64,000 bases of DNA, taken from contig NZ_FBWL01000168.1 of the NCBI RefSeq assembly GCF_001517425.1, positions 62,001-126,000 of the forward strand. The letters run 5' to 3'. The stretch comes from Clostridium sp. C105KSO13 (GTDB lineage: Bacteria; Bacillota; Clostridia; Lachnospirales; Lachnospiraceae). Of this stretch, positions 35,592 to 44,260 are shown one piece after another (positions within the stretch are counted from its first letter, which is position 1; each line of letters begins with the position of its first letter). The translations under genes and the position numbers were made by a program. The notes below the pieces were generated by a model. It made no database searches. It had not been told where the DNA came from and saw only the letters and a program-made list of their open reading frames with translations.

Positions 35592-37966
35592 GGCTGACAG
35601 ACAAAGAAACAGTACAGATGGACCGGGAGGCCCTGTACATTGGCAACCTGAATACCGTGAAAAGTGATCTGGCTCTTCCGGTGAAAGGAAAATATGGATC
35701 CTGCATCCGGTGGGAATCCGAACATGAACGTTACATAACGCAGACAGGAAAAGTAACGAGACCATCTAGCGGCATGGGTAACCGTACTGTAAAACTTACG
35801 GCCTTTTTTACTTGCGGAAGTGCGGAAGAAAAGCGGGAATTCAAAGTCACGCTTTTGGAGAACAAAAGTGAAGTGCATATTTTGGACGTATATCCAATCA
35901 ACCTGAAAGGGCAGGCAAACGTAAGGTGTTACCTGCCCTTTTATGTACCTGTACGCACGGAAAACGGGTATTTTATGCATGAAGCTGTATGGGAATGTGG
36001 GAGGAGTTTTGAAAACAAGGAGGCAGGTATCTATAAGATAGCGGGATATCTTAAAGACAGAAAGCAATGGAACAAAAACACCGGAAAGGAAGAAAACATT
36101 TCCGTAGAAGCATGTATACATCTTGAAGAGAATACCTTTGCAGAAAGAAGTACATCGGCTGCCGCAGTTTATACTGCTCCGGCCTTGCCAAAAGTGGTCA
36201 GTCTTGCCGATAATCAGGGCTGCAGCCAAGTGGTGCTGTCGGGCAGAAACGAGTTTTTCGGGGCACAGACCCGTATGCTCACGTTTCTGCTTGGAACAGA
36301 TGATGACCAGATGCTTTATAATTTTCGCAGGGAAGCAGGACTTGATACGCAAGGTGCCTCTCCTATGACGGGCTGGGATTCTCCTGACGGTCTTCTGCGG
36401 GGGCATACCACAGGGCACTATTTGTCCGCTCTGGCTCTGTGTTTTCACGCCACAGGTGAACCCCGTATTCTCGAGAAAGCGCGTTATATGGTGAAGAGTC
36501 TGGAGCAGTGCCAGAAGGCACTGGCGGAGGAAAGAGGGTATTCGCCCGGCTTTTTGAGTGCCTATTCGGAGGAACAGTTCGATCTTTTGGAAACATATAC
36601 CCCATACCCTGAAATATGGGCACCCTACTACACTCTGCATAAAATTCTTGCAGGTCTGCTGGACTGTGAAAAATGGGCGGAAATAAAAGATGCGCTGGAG
36701 ATAGCAGATAAAATAGGCGAATGGATCTTTCGGCGCCTGAGCAAACTAAATCCAGGGCAGAGAATGGCGATGTGGAGCATCTATATTGCCGGGGAATTTG
36801 GTGGAATCAACGAGAGCCTGGCGGAATTATATTTGAGAACCGGAAAGAAAATCTATCTGCAGTCGGCAAAAATGTTTGACAATGACCGTCTGTTCCTGCC
36901 TATGGAGATGAAAATAGATGCACTTGACAAAATGCACGCAAACCAGCATATTCCCCAGATTATTGGTGCGATAAAGATCTATGAGGCATCGGGTGCAGAA
37001 AAGTATTATGACATTGCAAAATATTTCTGGAAGTCGGTCACAACGGGACACTGCTATGTAATCGGAGGAACAGGTGAGACAGAAATGTTTCACGGAAGGG
37101 ATAAGATAGGAGCGTACCTGACGGAGAACACTGCAGAGAGCTGTGCATCCTACAACATGCTGAAGCTGACAAAAATGTTGTATCAGTATGAACCACTTGC
37201 CTCGTACATGGACTATTATGAGCGGACTATGCAAAACCATATCCTGGCTTCACTGGACAAGGAGACAAGCGGAGAAACAGTTTATTTCCTGCCACTGGGA
37301 CCTGGATTTTCAAAAAAGTTTGAGAGAGAAAATTCGTGCTGCCACGGTACCGGAATGGAGAACCATTTTAAATATATCGATTCTATTTACTATAGGGACT
37401 GTGACACTCTGTATGTAAATCTTTTCCTTGAATCCAGTGCATACTGGCAGGAAAAGAAAATTACAGTGACACAGACTGTCCAGGAAGAACACCCGGGTGA
37501 AATCGTTCTATGCCTTTGCCGTGAAAAGCAGACGTCCGAAAACGGAAAATGGAACTTCAAGATCAGACAGCCTTACTGGTGTGCGGGGCCGCCGGAGGTG
37601 TATATAGCCGGAGAAAGAAAAGCATGTCACAGGCAGGATGACGGATACCTGAAACTTGCATTGAAAGAGAATGAATGGGATGAGGAGAATGAAATTTCCG
37701 TCAGGATTCATTTTCCGTGCAGACTGCGGCTGGAGTGTACGCCCGATAATGCTGAACTTGTGGCTTTGGCTTATGGCCCTTATATATTGGCAGCAATTTC
37801 CGAACAAAGGGAATATCTGCATATACCTCTTTGTGAAGACACTCTGGAGGAGACGATTGTCCGGGAAGAAAATTCACTTGTTTTTCGATACAAGACACTG
37901 CAGTTTATACCCTTATATCAAATTTCAGAGGAGTCCTACCACGTTTACTTTTCAACAGCTGATTAG
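35588..37966 (+). CDS. GH127-family (DUF1680) glycosidase, beta-L-arabinofuranosidase-like
   Basis: A 792-residue cytoplasmic protein with an (alpha/alpha)6 barrel of the GH127/GH146 group. The stretch GWDSPDGLLRGHTTGHYLSALAL is characteristic. The zinc-thiolate site of the family can be mapped: Glu517 and Cys519 in AESC, and Cys584 and Cys585 in SCCHGTG, corresponding to E338/C340/C417/C418 of HypBA1; the second-to-last Cys acts as nucleophile in that enzyme. No signal peptide, so the substrate must be imported. ATGA overlap with nrdG. An N-terminal domain of about 200 residues precedes the typical fold. Confidence 0.87.
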   Translation: MRLTDKETVQMDREALYIGNLNTVKSDLALPVKGKYGSCIRWESEHERYITQTGKVTRPSSGMGNRTVKLTAFFTCGSAEEKREFKVTLLENKSEVHILDVYPINLKGQANVRCYLPFYVPVRTENGYFMHEAVWECGRSFENKEAGIYKIAGYLKDRKQWNKNTGKEENISVEACIHLEENTFAERSTSAAAVYTAPALPKVVSLADNQGCSQVVLSGRNEFFGAQTRMLTFLLGTDDDQMLYNFRREAGLDTQGASPMTGWDSPDGLLRGHTTGHYLSALALCFHATGEPRILEKARYMVKSLEQCQKALAEERGYSPGFLSAYSEEQFDLLETYTPYPEIWAPYYTLHKILAGLLDCEKWAEIKDALEIADKIGEWIFRRLSKLNPGQRMAMWSIYIAGEFGGINESLAELYLRTGKKIYLQSAKMFDNDRLFLPMEMKIDALDKMHANQHIPQIIGAIKIYEASGAEKYYDIAKYFWKSVTTGHCYVIGGTGETEMFHGRDKIGAYLTENTAESCASYNMLKLTKMLYQYEPLASYMDYYERTMQNHILASLDKETSGETVYFLPLGPGFSKKFERENSCCHGTGMENHFKYIDSIYYRDCDTLYVNLFLESSAYWQEKKITVTQTVQEEHPGEIVLCLCREKQTSENGKWNFKIRQPYWCAGPPEVYIAGERKACHRQDDGYLKLALKENEWDEENEISVRIHFPCRLRLECTPDNAELVALAYGPYILAAISEQREYLHIPLCEDTLEETIVREENSLVFRYKTLQFIPLYQISEESYHVYFSTAD

Positions 37967-38287
37967 ATGTAATTGCATAGTTGATAATTGTAGAATAAGC
38001 CCTTAGGGGAAAAACAGGATTGATAAATAATAAACGAGATGATATTATATATAAAAAGATTTATCATAAGCAAAGGTTATAAGCTTATAAATTTAACCAA
38101 TAAATGAAAAACACACAAAAGATTAGGCAAAGGCCAACATTTTATGGTACAATAAGAACTAAATATTTTTTGATGACTGCACACAGCATTCTTTGTGTGA
38201 AAGTTTTGATAGTTTTATAGGCCTTAAAGCGGGCTTATTAAATTATAAAGGAATACCCCTATAATCGTAAAGAAAAGGAGAGATTTT
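37967..38287. other. AT-rich leader region of the peptide-importer operon
   Basis: About 320 bases without a reading frame. It is strongly AT-rich with several -10-like elements, the best being TACAAT at about 38150. No clear -35 match, riboswitch or strong hairpin was recognised. Confidence 0.45.
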
Positions 38288-39928
38288 ATGAAAAAGAAGA
38301 TTCTTGCAATCCTAATGACTGCAACCTTTGTTGTAGGTCTTCTGGCAGGATGTTCCACACCGACATCATCTGTAGAAGACAAAGACAAAAAGTCTGACAG
38401 TACCGGCACCGGAAACATCCTTCGGTATCCAGTAACGGCAGAGCCGCCCACGCTGGACCCGCAGCTGGCTAATTCTATTCCAAGCGCTACGGTGTGTTAT
38501 CACCTTTTTGACAACCTTATGAGAAATGACAGCGGTGATGTAAAACCGGCAGCTGCCGAGTCCTATAAGATGTCAGATGACGGACTTACATACACTTTCA
38601 AACTGAGGGAAAGTTACTGGAGCGACGGCGAAAAGGTTAAGGCCCAGGACTTCGTATATGGGATGCAGCGCCTGGAGGATCCCGCAACAGCCAGCGAATA
38701 TGCATTTGCCGGGATGATTATAAAAAATGCCTCTAAGGTCAATACAGGAGAGCTGCCGGTCGACGAACTGGGCGTTTCTGCACCGGATGATTCTACGGTT
38801 GTCATTACACTGGAACGCCCGGCATCCTATTTTCTGGCCATGCTTTCCGGGGCTTCTTTTGCCCCTACCCGCAAGGATATAGTTGAGAAATACGGAAAAG
38901 ACTTTGCGGCTGAGCCGGAAAAGAATGTATACAACGGACCTTTTAAAATAGCAAAATGGTCACACGGAGACAGAATCACACTGGCGAAGAACGATAAGTA
39001 CTGGGATGCAGACAGTGTAAAACTGGACGGAGCAGAGGTTATTACAGTGCAGGACAGAGCTACTTCAGTTGCCATGTTTGATGCAGGCGATCTTGACATT
39101 GCAGATGTACCGTCAACTTTAAGTGCTAATTACAAAGATAAGACAATTTCATATTATGACGGATCTAATGACTATATTATGATGAATCAGTCAGAGGGCA
39201 GCCCACTGGCAAGCAAGAACCTGAGGCTTGCAATCAACTTTGCCCTGGACCGTGAGAATTATGTGAAATTGTCCCACGAGGGAATCTACGCACCGAATAC
39301 TCGTTTTGTACTTCCTCAGGTAAACGGCGTGGACGGCGAATATGGCGACGAGTATCCATATGAGGCATTCCCACTCAACGGAGATAAAGATAAGGCAAAT
39401 GAATACCTTCAGGCGGCATTGCCCGAACTGGGTGCATCTTCTCCGGCAGATGTTCAGCTGGAACTGCTGACAGGTGATACAGAGGAAACTAAGAAGGAAG
39501 TGGAAGTTATTCAGGCACAGCTTCAGGATGCTCTGGGAATTAAGGTGAATATTAAACAAGTGCCGTACAAACAGAGACTCCAGATGGAAGCGGAGCAGGA
39601 TTACCAGATGGTTGTGACAGGCTGGGTACCGGATTATCCGGATCCATACTCTTATCTGGAACTGTGGACCACCGATTCTACATATAATCATGCAGGATAT
39701 TCCAGTGAAGAGTATGATAAAGACATTGAATTATCCAACACCTCGACAGATCCTAAGGAAAGAATGGATGCTCTTTTTGACGCAGAAAAGACTTTCTGTG
39801 ATGATGGTGTTGTAGCGCCTTTGCAGCTGCGTCAGATTGAACTGCTGAAGAACGAGAAACTCAAAGACTTTAAAACTTATTTCGTAGGACTTAACTATAA
39901 CTTTGTACATGCATATTTTGAAGACTAA
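38288..39928 (+). CDS. oppA: Oligopeptide-binding lipoprotein of ABC importer
   Basis: Extracellular substrate-binding protein (SBP_bac_5 type, cluster C) of 546 residues. The signal peptide ends in the lipobox LLAGC, so Cys22 is lipidated. Mature features include EPPTLDPQLANSI near residue 55, RDSYWSDG-like LRESYWSDGEKV, and NLRLAINFALDRENYV. It starts the importer operon and is separated from the permeases by hairpins, which usually lets the binding protein be made in excess. Peptide specificity cannot be read. Confidence 0.92.
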   Translation: MKKKILAILMTATFVVGLLAGCSTPTSSVEDKDKKSDSTGTGNILRYPVTAEPPTLDPQLANSIPSATVCYHLFDNLMRNDSGDVKPAAAESYKMSDDGLTYTFKLRESYWSDGEKVKAQDFVYGMQRLEDPATASEYAFAGMIIKNASKVNTGELPVDELGVSAPDDSTVVITLERPASYFLAMLSGASFAPTRKDIVEKYGKDFAAEPEKNVYNGPFKIAKWSHGDRITLAKNDKYWDADSVKLDGAEVITVQDRATSVAMFDAGDLDIADVPSTLSANYKDKTISYYDGSNDYIMMNQSEGSPLASKNLRLAINFALDRENYVKLSHEGIYAPNTRFVLPQVNGVDGEYGDEYPYEAFPLNGDKDKANEYLQAALPELGASSPADVQLELLTGDTEETKKEVEVIQAQLQDALGIKVNIKQVPYKQRLQMEAEQDYQMVVTGWVPDYPDPYSYLELWTTDSTYNHAGYSSEEYDKDIELSNTSTDPKERMDALFDAEKTFCDDGVVAPLQLRQIELLKNEKLKDFKTYFVGLNYNFVHAYFED

Positions 39929-39953
39929 ATCAGTAGAAGATCTGTAAGTGAAT

Positions 39954-39983
39954 GCAAGACGGCAGTGACCACTGCCGTCTTGC
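39954..39983 (+). promoter_or_regulatory. Hairpin after oppA
   Basis: GCAAGACGGCAGT pairs perfectly with ACTGCCGTCTTGC across GACC. There is no T run, so it is more likely an RNA-stabilising or attenuating hairpin than a full terminator. Confidence 0.65.
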
Positions 39984-40061
39984 TACAATTGCAGGATCAA
40001 TATACCGCAATACATGTAATACTCACCGAATATAAGTATATATTCCACTAACAAGGAGGAC

Positions 40062-40121
40062 AGAAATATTTATAAATAGGCATTGCAGCTTGCTTGACAA
40101 GGGCTATTTATAAATATTTCT
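40062..40121 (+). repeat. Perfect 18-bp inverted repeat in the importer operon
   Basis: AGAAATATTTATAAATAG (40062-40079) and CTATTTATAAATATTTCT (40104-40121) with a 24-base spacer. A smaller hairpin TCGGC/GCCGA follows at 40123-40137. An AAGGAGG-like sequence just upstream is followed by no gene. It may be a mobile palindromic element or a control hairpin. Confidence 0.65.
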
Positions 40122-40240
40122 ATTCGGCGCTTAGCCGAAGTGAGATGCAGTGAAGTTGAATCGAGCTGGACCTTTTCTACACCTTGAAATGAACGTACTT
40201 ATATTCAGTGAAAGAGAAGAGAAAGAAAGGAAATACGGCT

Positions 40241-41161
40241 ATGAGAAAATACATTTTAAAAAGACTTGGAATGTCAGTGGTTACAATTCTTTTGCTGATT
40301 ACAGTTGTCTTTTTTCTGGTCAGATTAATGCCCGGAGATCCATTCAGCAACGGGAAAATGACGCCGGAGATACAGGCCAATATGGAAGCATACTATGGAT
40401 TTGACAAACCGCTCCCGGTACAATATCTGACTTATCTGAAGAACCTGGTTCACGGGGATCTGGGATATTCAATGAAGTACACTAACCGTACGGTTATTGA
40501 TACAATTAAAGGTTCTTTCCCTTATTCTTTCGATCTGGGAATAAGAGCATTGGTAATGTCTATTTCCTTTGGATTGGTACTGGGCATCTTTGCAGCTCTA
40601 AACAGAGGAAAGAAGCTGGACTTTGTCTGTATACTGATAGCAATTATAGGTACTTCTGTTCCCGATTTTATTATGGGATCCATACTACAATATTTCTTTG
40701 GTATCAGATGGGGGCTGCTTCCGGTTGCCCAATATCTGGGCTTTAGCCACACGATTTTACCGTCCATTGCAATTGGATTTTATACTTTGGCCAGTGTGTC
40801 CAGGCTTATGAGAGCCAGCATGCTGGAGGTTGTGGAGCAGGATTATATAAAGACTGCGAAGGCCAAAGGCTTGTCCAGATTCAGAATTACCTGGAAACAT
40901 CAAATCAGAAATGCCATTATGCCGGTTATCACCATACTTGGCCCCCTCGTGGCGGCAGTACTGACAGGAACCTTTGTAATTGAGTCTCTGTTTGCAATCC
41001 CTGGAATGGGCAAGTACTACGTAGAAAGTGTGCAGATGCAGGACTATACAATGATACTTGGTATGACAGTTTTCTACGGGGCTTTTCTGGTTATTGCCAA
41101 TATGATCGTAGATATCCTGTATGGCTTTGTTGACCCGAGAGTGCGTCTTGCAGGAAAGTAG
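40241..41161 (+). CDS. oppB: Oligopeptide ABC importer permease (OppB/DppB type)
   Basis: A 306-residue inner-membrane permease with six helices. The N terminus MRKYILKRLGMSVVTILLLITVVFFLVRLMPGDPF is typical of OppB/DppB. The binding-protein-dependent EAA-type loop is in KTAKAKGLSRFRITWKHQIRNA. The ATG at 40241 has AAAGGAAA upstream; an earlier in-frame ATG adds a basic 11-residue leader and is rejected. It pairs with the OppC permease 12 bases on. Confidence 0.92.
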   Translation: MRKYILKRLGMSVVTILLLITVVFFLVRLMPGDPFSNGKMTPEIQANMEAYYGFDKPLPVQYLTYLKNLVHGDLGYSMKYTNRTVIDTIKGSFPYSFDLGIRALVMSISFGLVLGIFAALNRGKKLDFVCILIAIIGTSVPDFIMGSILQYFFGIRWGLLPVAQYLGFSHTILPSIAIGFYTLASVSRLMRASMLEVVEQDYIKTAKAKGLSRFRITWKHQIRNAIMPVITILGPLVAAVLTGTFVIESLFAIPGMGKYYVESVQMQDYTMILGMTVFYGAFLVIANMIVDILYGFVDPRVRLAGK

Positions 41162-41172
41162 GTGGAGATAAA

Positions 41173-42096
41173 ATGGAGACAATTTCAAAAGACAAATTCA
41201 AGGTAATAGGAAAGAACACTGAGCGCATGGAATCCATATCGAGGCCGAATCTGTCCTACTGGCAGGATGCGTGGAGAAGAATCCGCCAAAATAAAGTGGC
41301 TTTTATCTCGCTAATGCTAGTTGCAATTTATGTGATTCTGGCCATTTTTGCTCCTATTTTGAGCAGCCATAATATGGCCGCCCAGGATGCGGATGCCATG
41401 AACCAGTTTATCACAAAAGATCACTGGTTTGGAACAGACGGTCTGGGCAGAGATCTTTGGGTCCGTGTCTGGATGGGAGCTAGGGTTTCTCTTTCCATCG
41501 GTTTTATTGCAACAATAATTAATACAGTAATCGGTGCATTGATCGGCGGTCTTGCAGGCTATTACGGCGGCAGAGTTGACATGATTATTATGAGAATCGT
41601 CGATGTCATCTATGGAATTCCCAGTTTGATTGTAACTATCCTTGTGATGGTAGTCTTAGGGGCCGGAATTCAGAGCCTGATCATAGCCATGATTATTGTG
41701 GGATGGATCGGAACCTGCCGTGTTGTCCGAGGAGAAGTTCTAAAACAAAAGGAACAGGATTTTGTGGCAGCGGCGAAAGTTCTGGGAGTTTCAAATCTTA
41801 CAATCATTGTGAGACATATTTTGCCCAATATTATGGGGATTCTGATTACAAATCTGACCCTTGCAATTCCAAACGCAATATTCCAGGAAGCGTTTTTAAG
41901 TTACATCGGAATTGGCATTACTCCTCCTGACAGCAGCTGGGGAATTTTGGCCCGTGAAGGTACAAAGATGCTCAGAGTGGCGCCTCATGAGCTGTTTATT
42001 CCGGCATTCTTTATCTGTACTACAATGCTGGCGTTAAACCTTCTTGGTGACGGACTTAGAGATGCATTTGACCCGAGACTTCGGGGATCGGAATAG
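41173..42096 (+). CDS. oppC: Oligopeptide ABC importer permease (OppC/DppC type)
   Basis: A 307-residue permease with six helices. The N-terminal cytoplasmic part holds SYWQDAWRRIRQNKVAFISL, then the first helix; HWFGTDGLGRDLWVRVWMGARVSL is the OppC-N to permease junction, and FVAAAKVLGVSNLTIIVRHILPN is the EAA loop that contacts the ATPases. GGTGG precedes the ATG. Part of the oppABCDF operon. Confidence 0.93.
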   Translation: METISKDKFKVIGKNTERMESISRPNLSYWQDAWRRIRQNKVAFISLMLVAIYVILAIFAPILSSHNMAAQDADAMNQFITKDHWFGTDGLGRDLWVRVWMGARVSLSIGFIATIINTVIGALIGGLAGYYGGRVDMIIMRIVDVIYGIPSLIVTILVMVVLGAGIQSLIIAMIIVGWIGTCRVVRGEVLKQKEQDFVAAAKVLGVSNLTIIVRHILPNIMGILITNLTLAIPNAIFQEAFLSYIGIGITPPDSSWGILAREGTKMLRVAPHELFIPAFFICTTMLALNLLGDGLRDAFDPRLRGSE

Positions 42097-42109
42097 GAGG
42101 AACGAATAG

Positions 42110-43141
42110 ATGAGCAAATTATTAGAACTGAACAATGTAACGTTCTCCTTTAGGACATATGGCGGCGTTGTACAGTCTGTGAGAGATGTAAGTTTTGATA
42201 TCAATCAGGGAGAGATTGTAGGAGTGGTAGGAGAATCCGGCTGCGGAAAAAGTGTTACCTGCCAGTGTATCCTGCGTCTGAATCCGGAACCGCCCGGCTT
42301 TTTCAGTAAAGATTCTTCCATTAAATATAAGGGAGAAGAGCTGCTGATAAAGAGTGATAAGGCAATGAGAAAAATCCGGGGAAAAGAAATTAGCTTTATT
42401 TTTCAGGATCCCATGACTTCCCTGAACCCCACAATGAAAATCGGGAAGCAGATAGAGGAAATCTTTGCCTACGATAAAAGCCTAAGCAAAGAGGAGAAAA
42501 AACAGAAGGCACTGGACATTTTGTCTACAGTCGGGATTTCAGATGCCCGGCGCAGATACGGCCAGTATCCCCATGAACTGAGCGGCGGTATGAAACAGCG
42601 TGTCATGATTGCCATGGCGCTGGTTGGGAATCCCAGTGTTGTAATAGCGGACGAGCCTACCACTTCGCTGGATGTGACTATCGAAGCGCAGATACTTGAC
42701 CTTTTAAAAGAAATGAAAGAGAAATTCAACGTATCTATTATCCTGATTACCCATGATTTGGGAGTTATTGCAAAACTATGTGACCGTGTTATGGTCATGT
42801 ACGGCGGCAAGATCGTGGAGCGGGGTACAGTTGAAGATATTTTTTATCGCACAAAGCATCCGTATACGACAGGGCTGTTAAAATCTATTGCAAGGCTGGA
42901 TATGAAAAAGGGAGAAAAGCTGACCCCTATAGAAGGAACTCCGCCGGATTTGTTTAATCCTCCTGCCGGCTGTCCCTTTGCTGCCCGGTGTGATTACTGT
43001 ATGGAAATCTGTAATGAGACATTTCCGGAGGAGTATAAGATTACACAGGGGCATCACTCCTGCTGCTGGCTTCAGCATGAAGACGCACCGGAAGTGGAAC
43101 TTGTATCCGGTGAGATAAAGGAGGAAGGAAATGGAGAATAA
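42110..43141 (+). CDS. oppD: Oligopeptide ABC importer ATPase (OppD/DppD type)
   Basis: A 343-residue ATPase: Walker A GESGCGKSV (about 43-51), signature LSGGMKQR, Walker B VVIADEPTTSLD and H-loop ITHDLGV. The C-terminal oligopeptide-transporter extension carries three or more cysteines (GCPFAARCDYCMEIC), typical of an iron-sulfur-binding tail in OppD/DppD proteins. It overlaps the oppF-type gene by 11 bases. Confidence 0.93.
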   Translation: MSKLLELNNVTFSFRTYGGVVQSVRDVSFDINQGEIVGVVGESGCGKSVTCQCILRLNPEPPGFFSKDSSIKYKGEELLIKSDKAMRKIRGKEISFIFQDPMTSLNPTMKIGKQIEEIFAYDKSLSKEEKKQKALDILSTVGISDARRRYGQYPHELSGGMKQRVMIAMALVGNPSVVIADEPTTSLDVTIEAQILDLLKEMKEKFNVSIILITHDLGVIAKLCDRVMVMYGGKIVERGTVEDIFYRTKHPYTTGLLKSIARLDMKKGEKLTPIEGTPPDLFNPPAGCPFAARCDYCMEICNETFPEEYKITQGHHSCCWLQHEDAPEVELVSGEIKEEGNGE

Positions 43142-44096
43142 CAGAGAACCGCTGGTACGTGTGGACCGGCTGAGTAAAGATTTTAAAATATCAATGAATG
43201 AAACCCTCAAAGCGGTGGCAGATGTTTCTTTCGATATATATAAAGGAGAGACAGTTGGCCTTGTAGGAGAATCCGGCTGCGGAAAGTCTACCACAGGCAG
43301 ATGTCTGGTTAAGCTGTATGAACCTACAGCAGGCCATGTGTACTATGAAGGTAAGGATATTATGCAGTACACAAAGGAAGAACATAAGGATTTCTGCAAA
43401 AATGTTCAGATGATTTTTCAGAACCCATATTCCTCCTTGAATCCGAGAATGACGGTAAAGGATATTGTGGGAGAAGGAATCCATCTGCATACGAAACTGA
43501 GAAACAAAGATGTGGATGCAAAGGTACAGGAACTGCTGGAAAAAGTAGGCTTAGGAAGAGAGCATATGTCCAGGTTTTCCCACGAATTCAGCGGCGGTCA
43601 GAGACAGCGCATCGGAATTGCAAGGGCGTTGGCAGTGGACCCCCAGTTTCTTGTGTGTGACGAGCCAATTTCTGCTTTGGACGTGTCTATTCAGGCTCAG
43701 GTAATCAATATGCTGAAAAACCTGCAGGAGGATATGGGACTGACCTATCTGTTTATCGCCCACGATTTGAGTGTTGTGAAATATATTTCGGACAAGGTGG
43801 TTGTTATGTACCTGGGGACGATTGTGGAATCTGCCGATTCAGATACATTATATAAAAATCCGCAGCACCCTTATACGAAAGCACTGCTTTCAGCTATACC
43901 GGTAGCAGATCCTGCAAAGGCAAAGGAAAGTCAGAGAATTGCCATAACCGGTGAGATACCCAGTCCCATTAATCCAAAAGACTGCTGCAGATTTGCAGGT
44001 CGTTGTCCTTATGCGATGGACAAGTGCAGGGAACATATGCCGGAGCTTAAAGAGATAGAACCGGGACATAAAACAGCATGCTTTTTATGTGAATAA
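43131..44096 (+). CDS. oppF: Oligopeptide ABC importer ATPase (OppF/DppF type)
   Basis: A 321-residue partner ATPase. Walker A is GESGCGKST, the Q-loop region QMIFQNPYSSLNPRMTV is typical of OppF, the signature is FSGGQRQR, and Walker B is FLVCDEPISALD. The C-terminal CRFAGRCPYAMDKC tail again has clustered Cys. Last gene of the operon; no T-rich terminator directly follows, but an 18-bp inverted repeat does (see the NrdR entry). Confidence 0.93.
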   Translation: MENNREPLVRVDRLSKDFKISMNETLKAVADVSFDIYKGETVGLVGESGCGKSTTGRCLVKLYEPTAGHVYYEGKDIMQYTKEEHKDFCKNVQMIFQNPYSSLNPRMTVKDIVGEGIHLHTKLRNKDVDAKVQELLEKVGLGREHMSRFSHEFSGGQRQRIGIARALAVDPQFLVCDEPISALDVSIQAQVINMLKNLQEDMGLTYLFIAHDLSVVKYISDKVVVMYLGTIVESADSDTLYKNPQHPYTKALLSAIPVADPAKAKESQRIAITGEIPSPINPKDCCRFAGRCPYAMDKCREHMPELKEIEPGHKTACFLCE

Positions 44097-44129
44097 AGCA
44101 GCCAGTGTATTTCTGAATGGCTACAAAAT

Positions 44130-44194
44130 AACAAAGGACAACAATATGTAGGATGTGAATGAAAAAAACAAACTATATATTGTTGTCCTTTGTT
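44130..44194. promoter_or_regulatory. Probable pair of NrdR boxes inside an 18-bp inverted repeat
   Basis: Box 1 is CAACAATATGTAGGAT (44139-44154) and box 2 is AAACTATATATTGTTG (44170-44185). Against ACACWATATATWGTGT I count 11 and 13 matches of 16. The centres are 31 bases apart, about three helical turns, as in known NrdR sites. The outer arms AACAAAGGACAACAATAT and ATATTGTTGTCCTTTGTT form a perfect inverted repeat. Directly upstream of the nrdD -35 element. Confidence 0.65.
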
Positions 44195-44221
44195 GACAAG
44201 CCCAAAGTATGATGATAAAAT
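44193..44221 (+). promoter_or_regulatory. Promoter of nrdD
   Basis: TTGACA, 17 bases, TAAAAT, 39 bases before the ATG. The -35 overlaps the right arm of the inverted repeat. Confidence 0.78.
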
Positions 44222-44260
44222 ATCTGTAAAATATTAGTAAAGGAAGGGGCAATTTATCAT

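Noticed and set aside
35489-36640. 383-residue minus-strand frame opposite nrdG and the glycosidase
   Set aside because: Shadow of two well-supported genes; its composition is unlike a folded protein and it lacks a plausible start.
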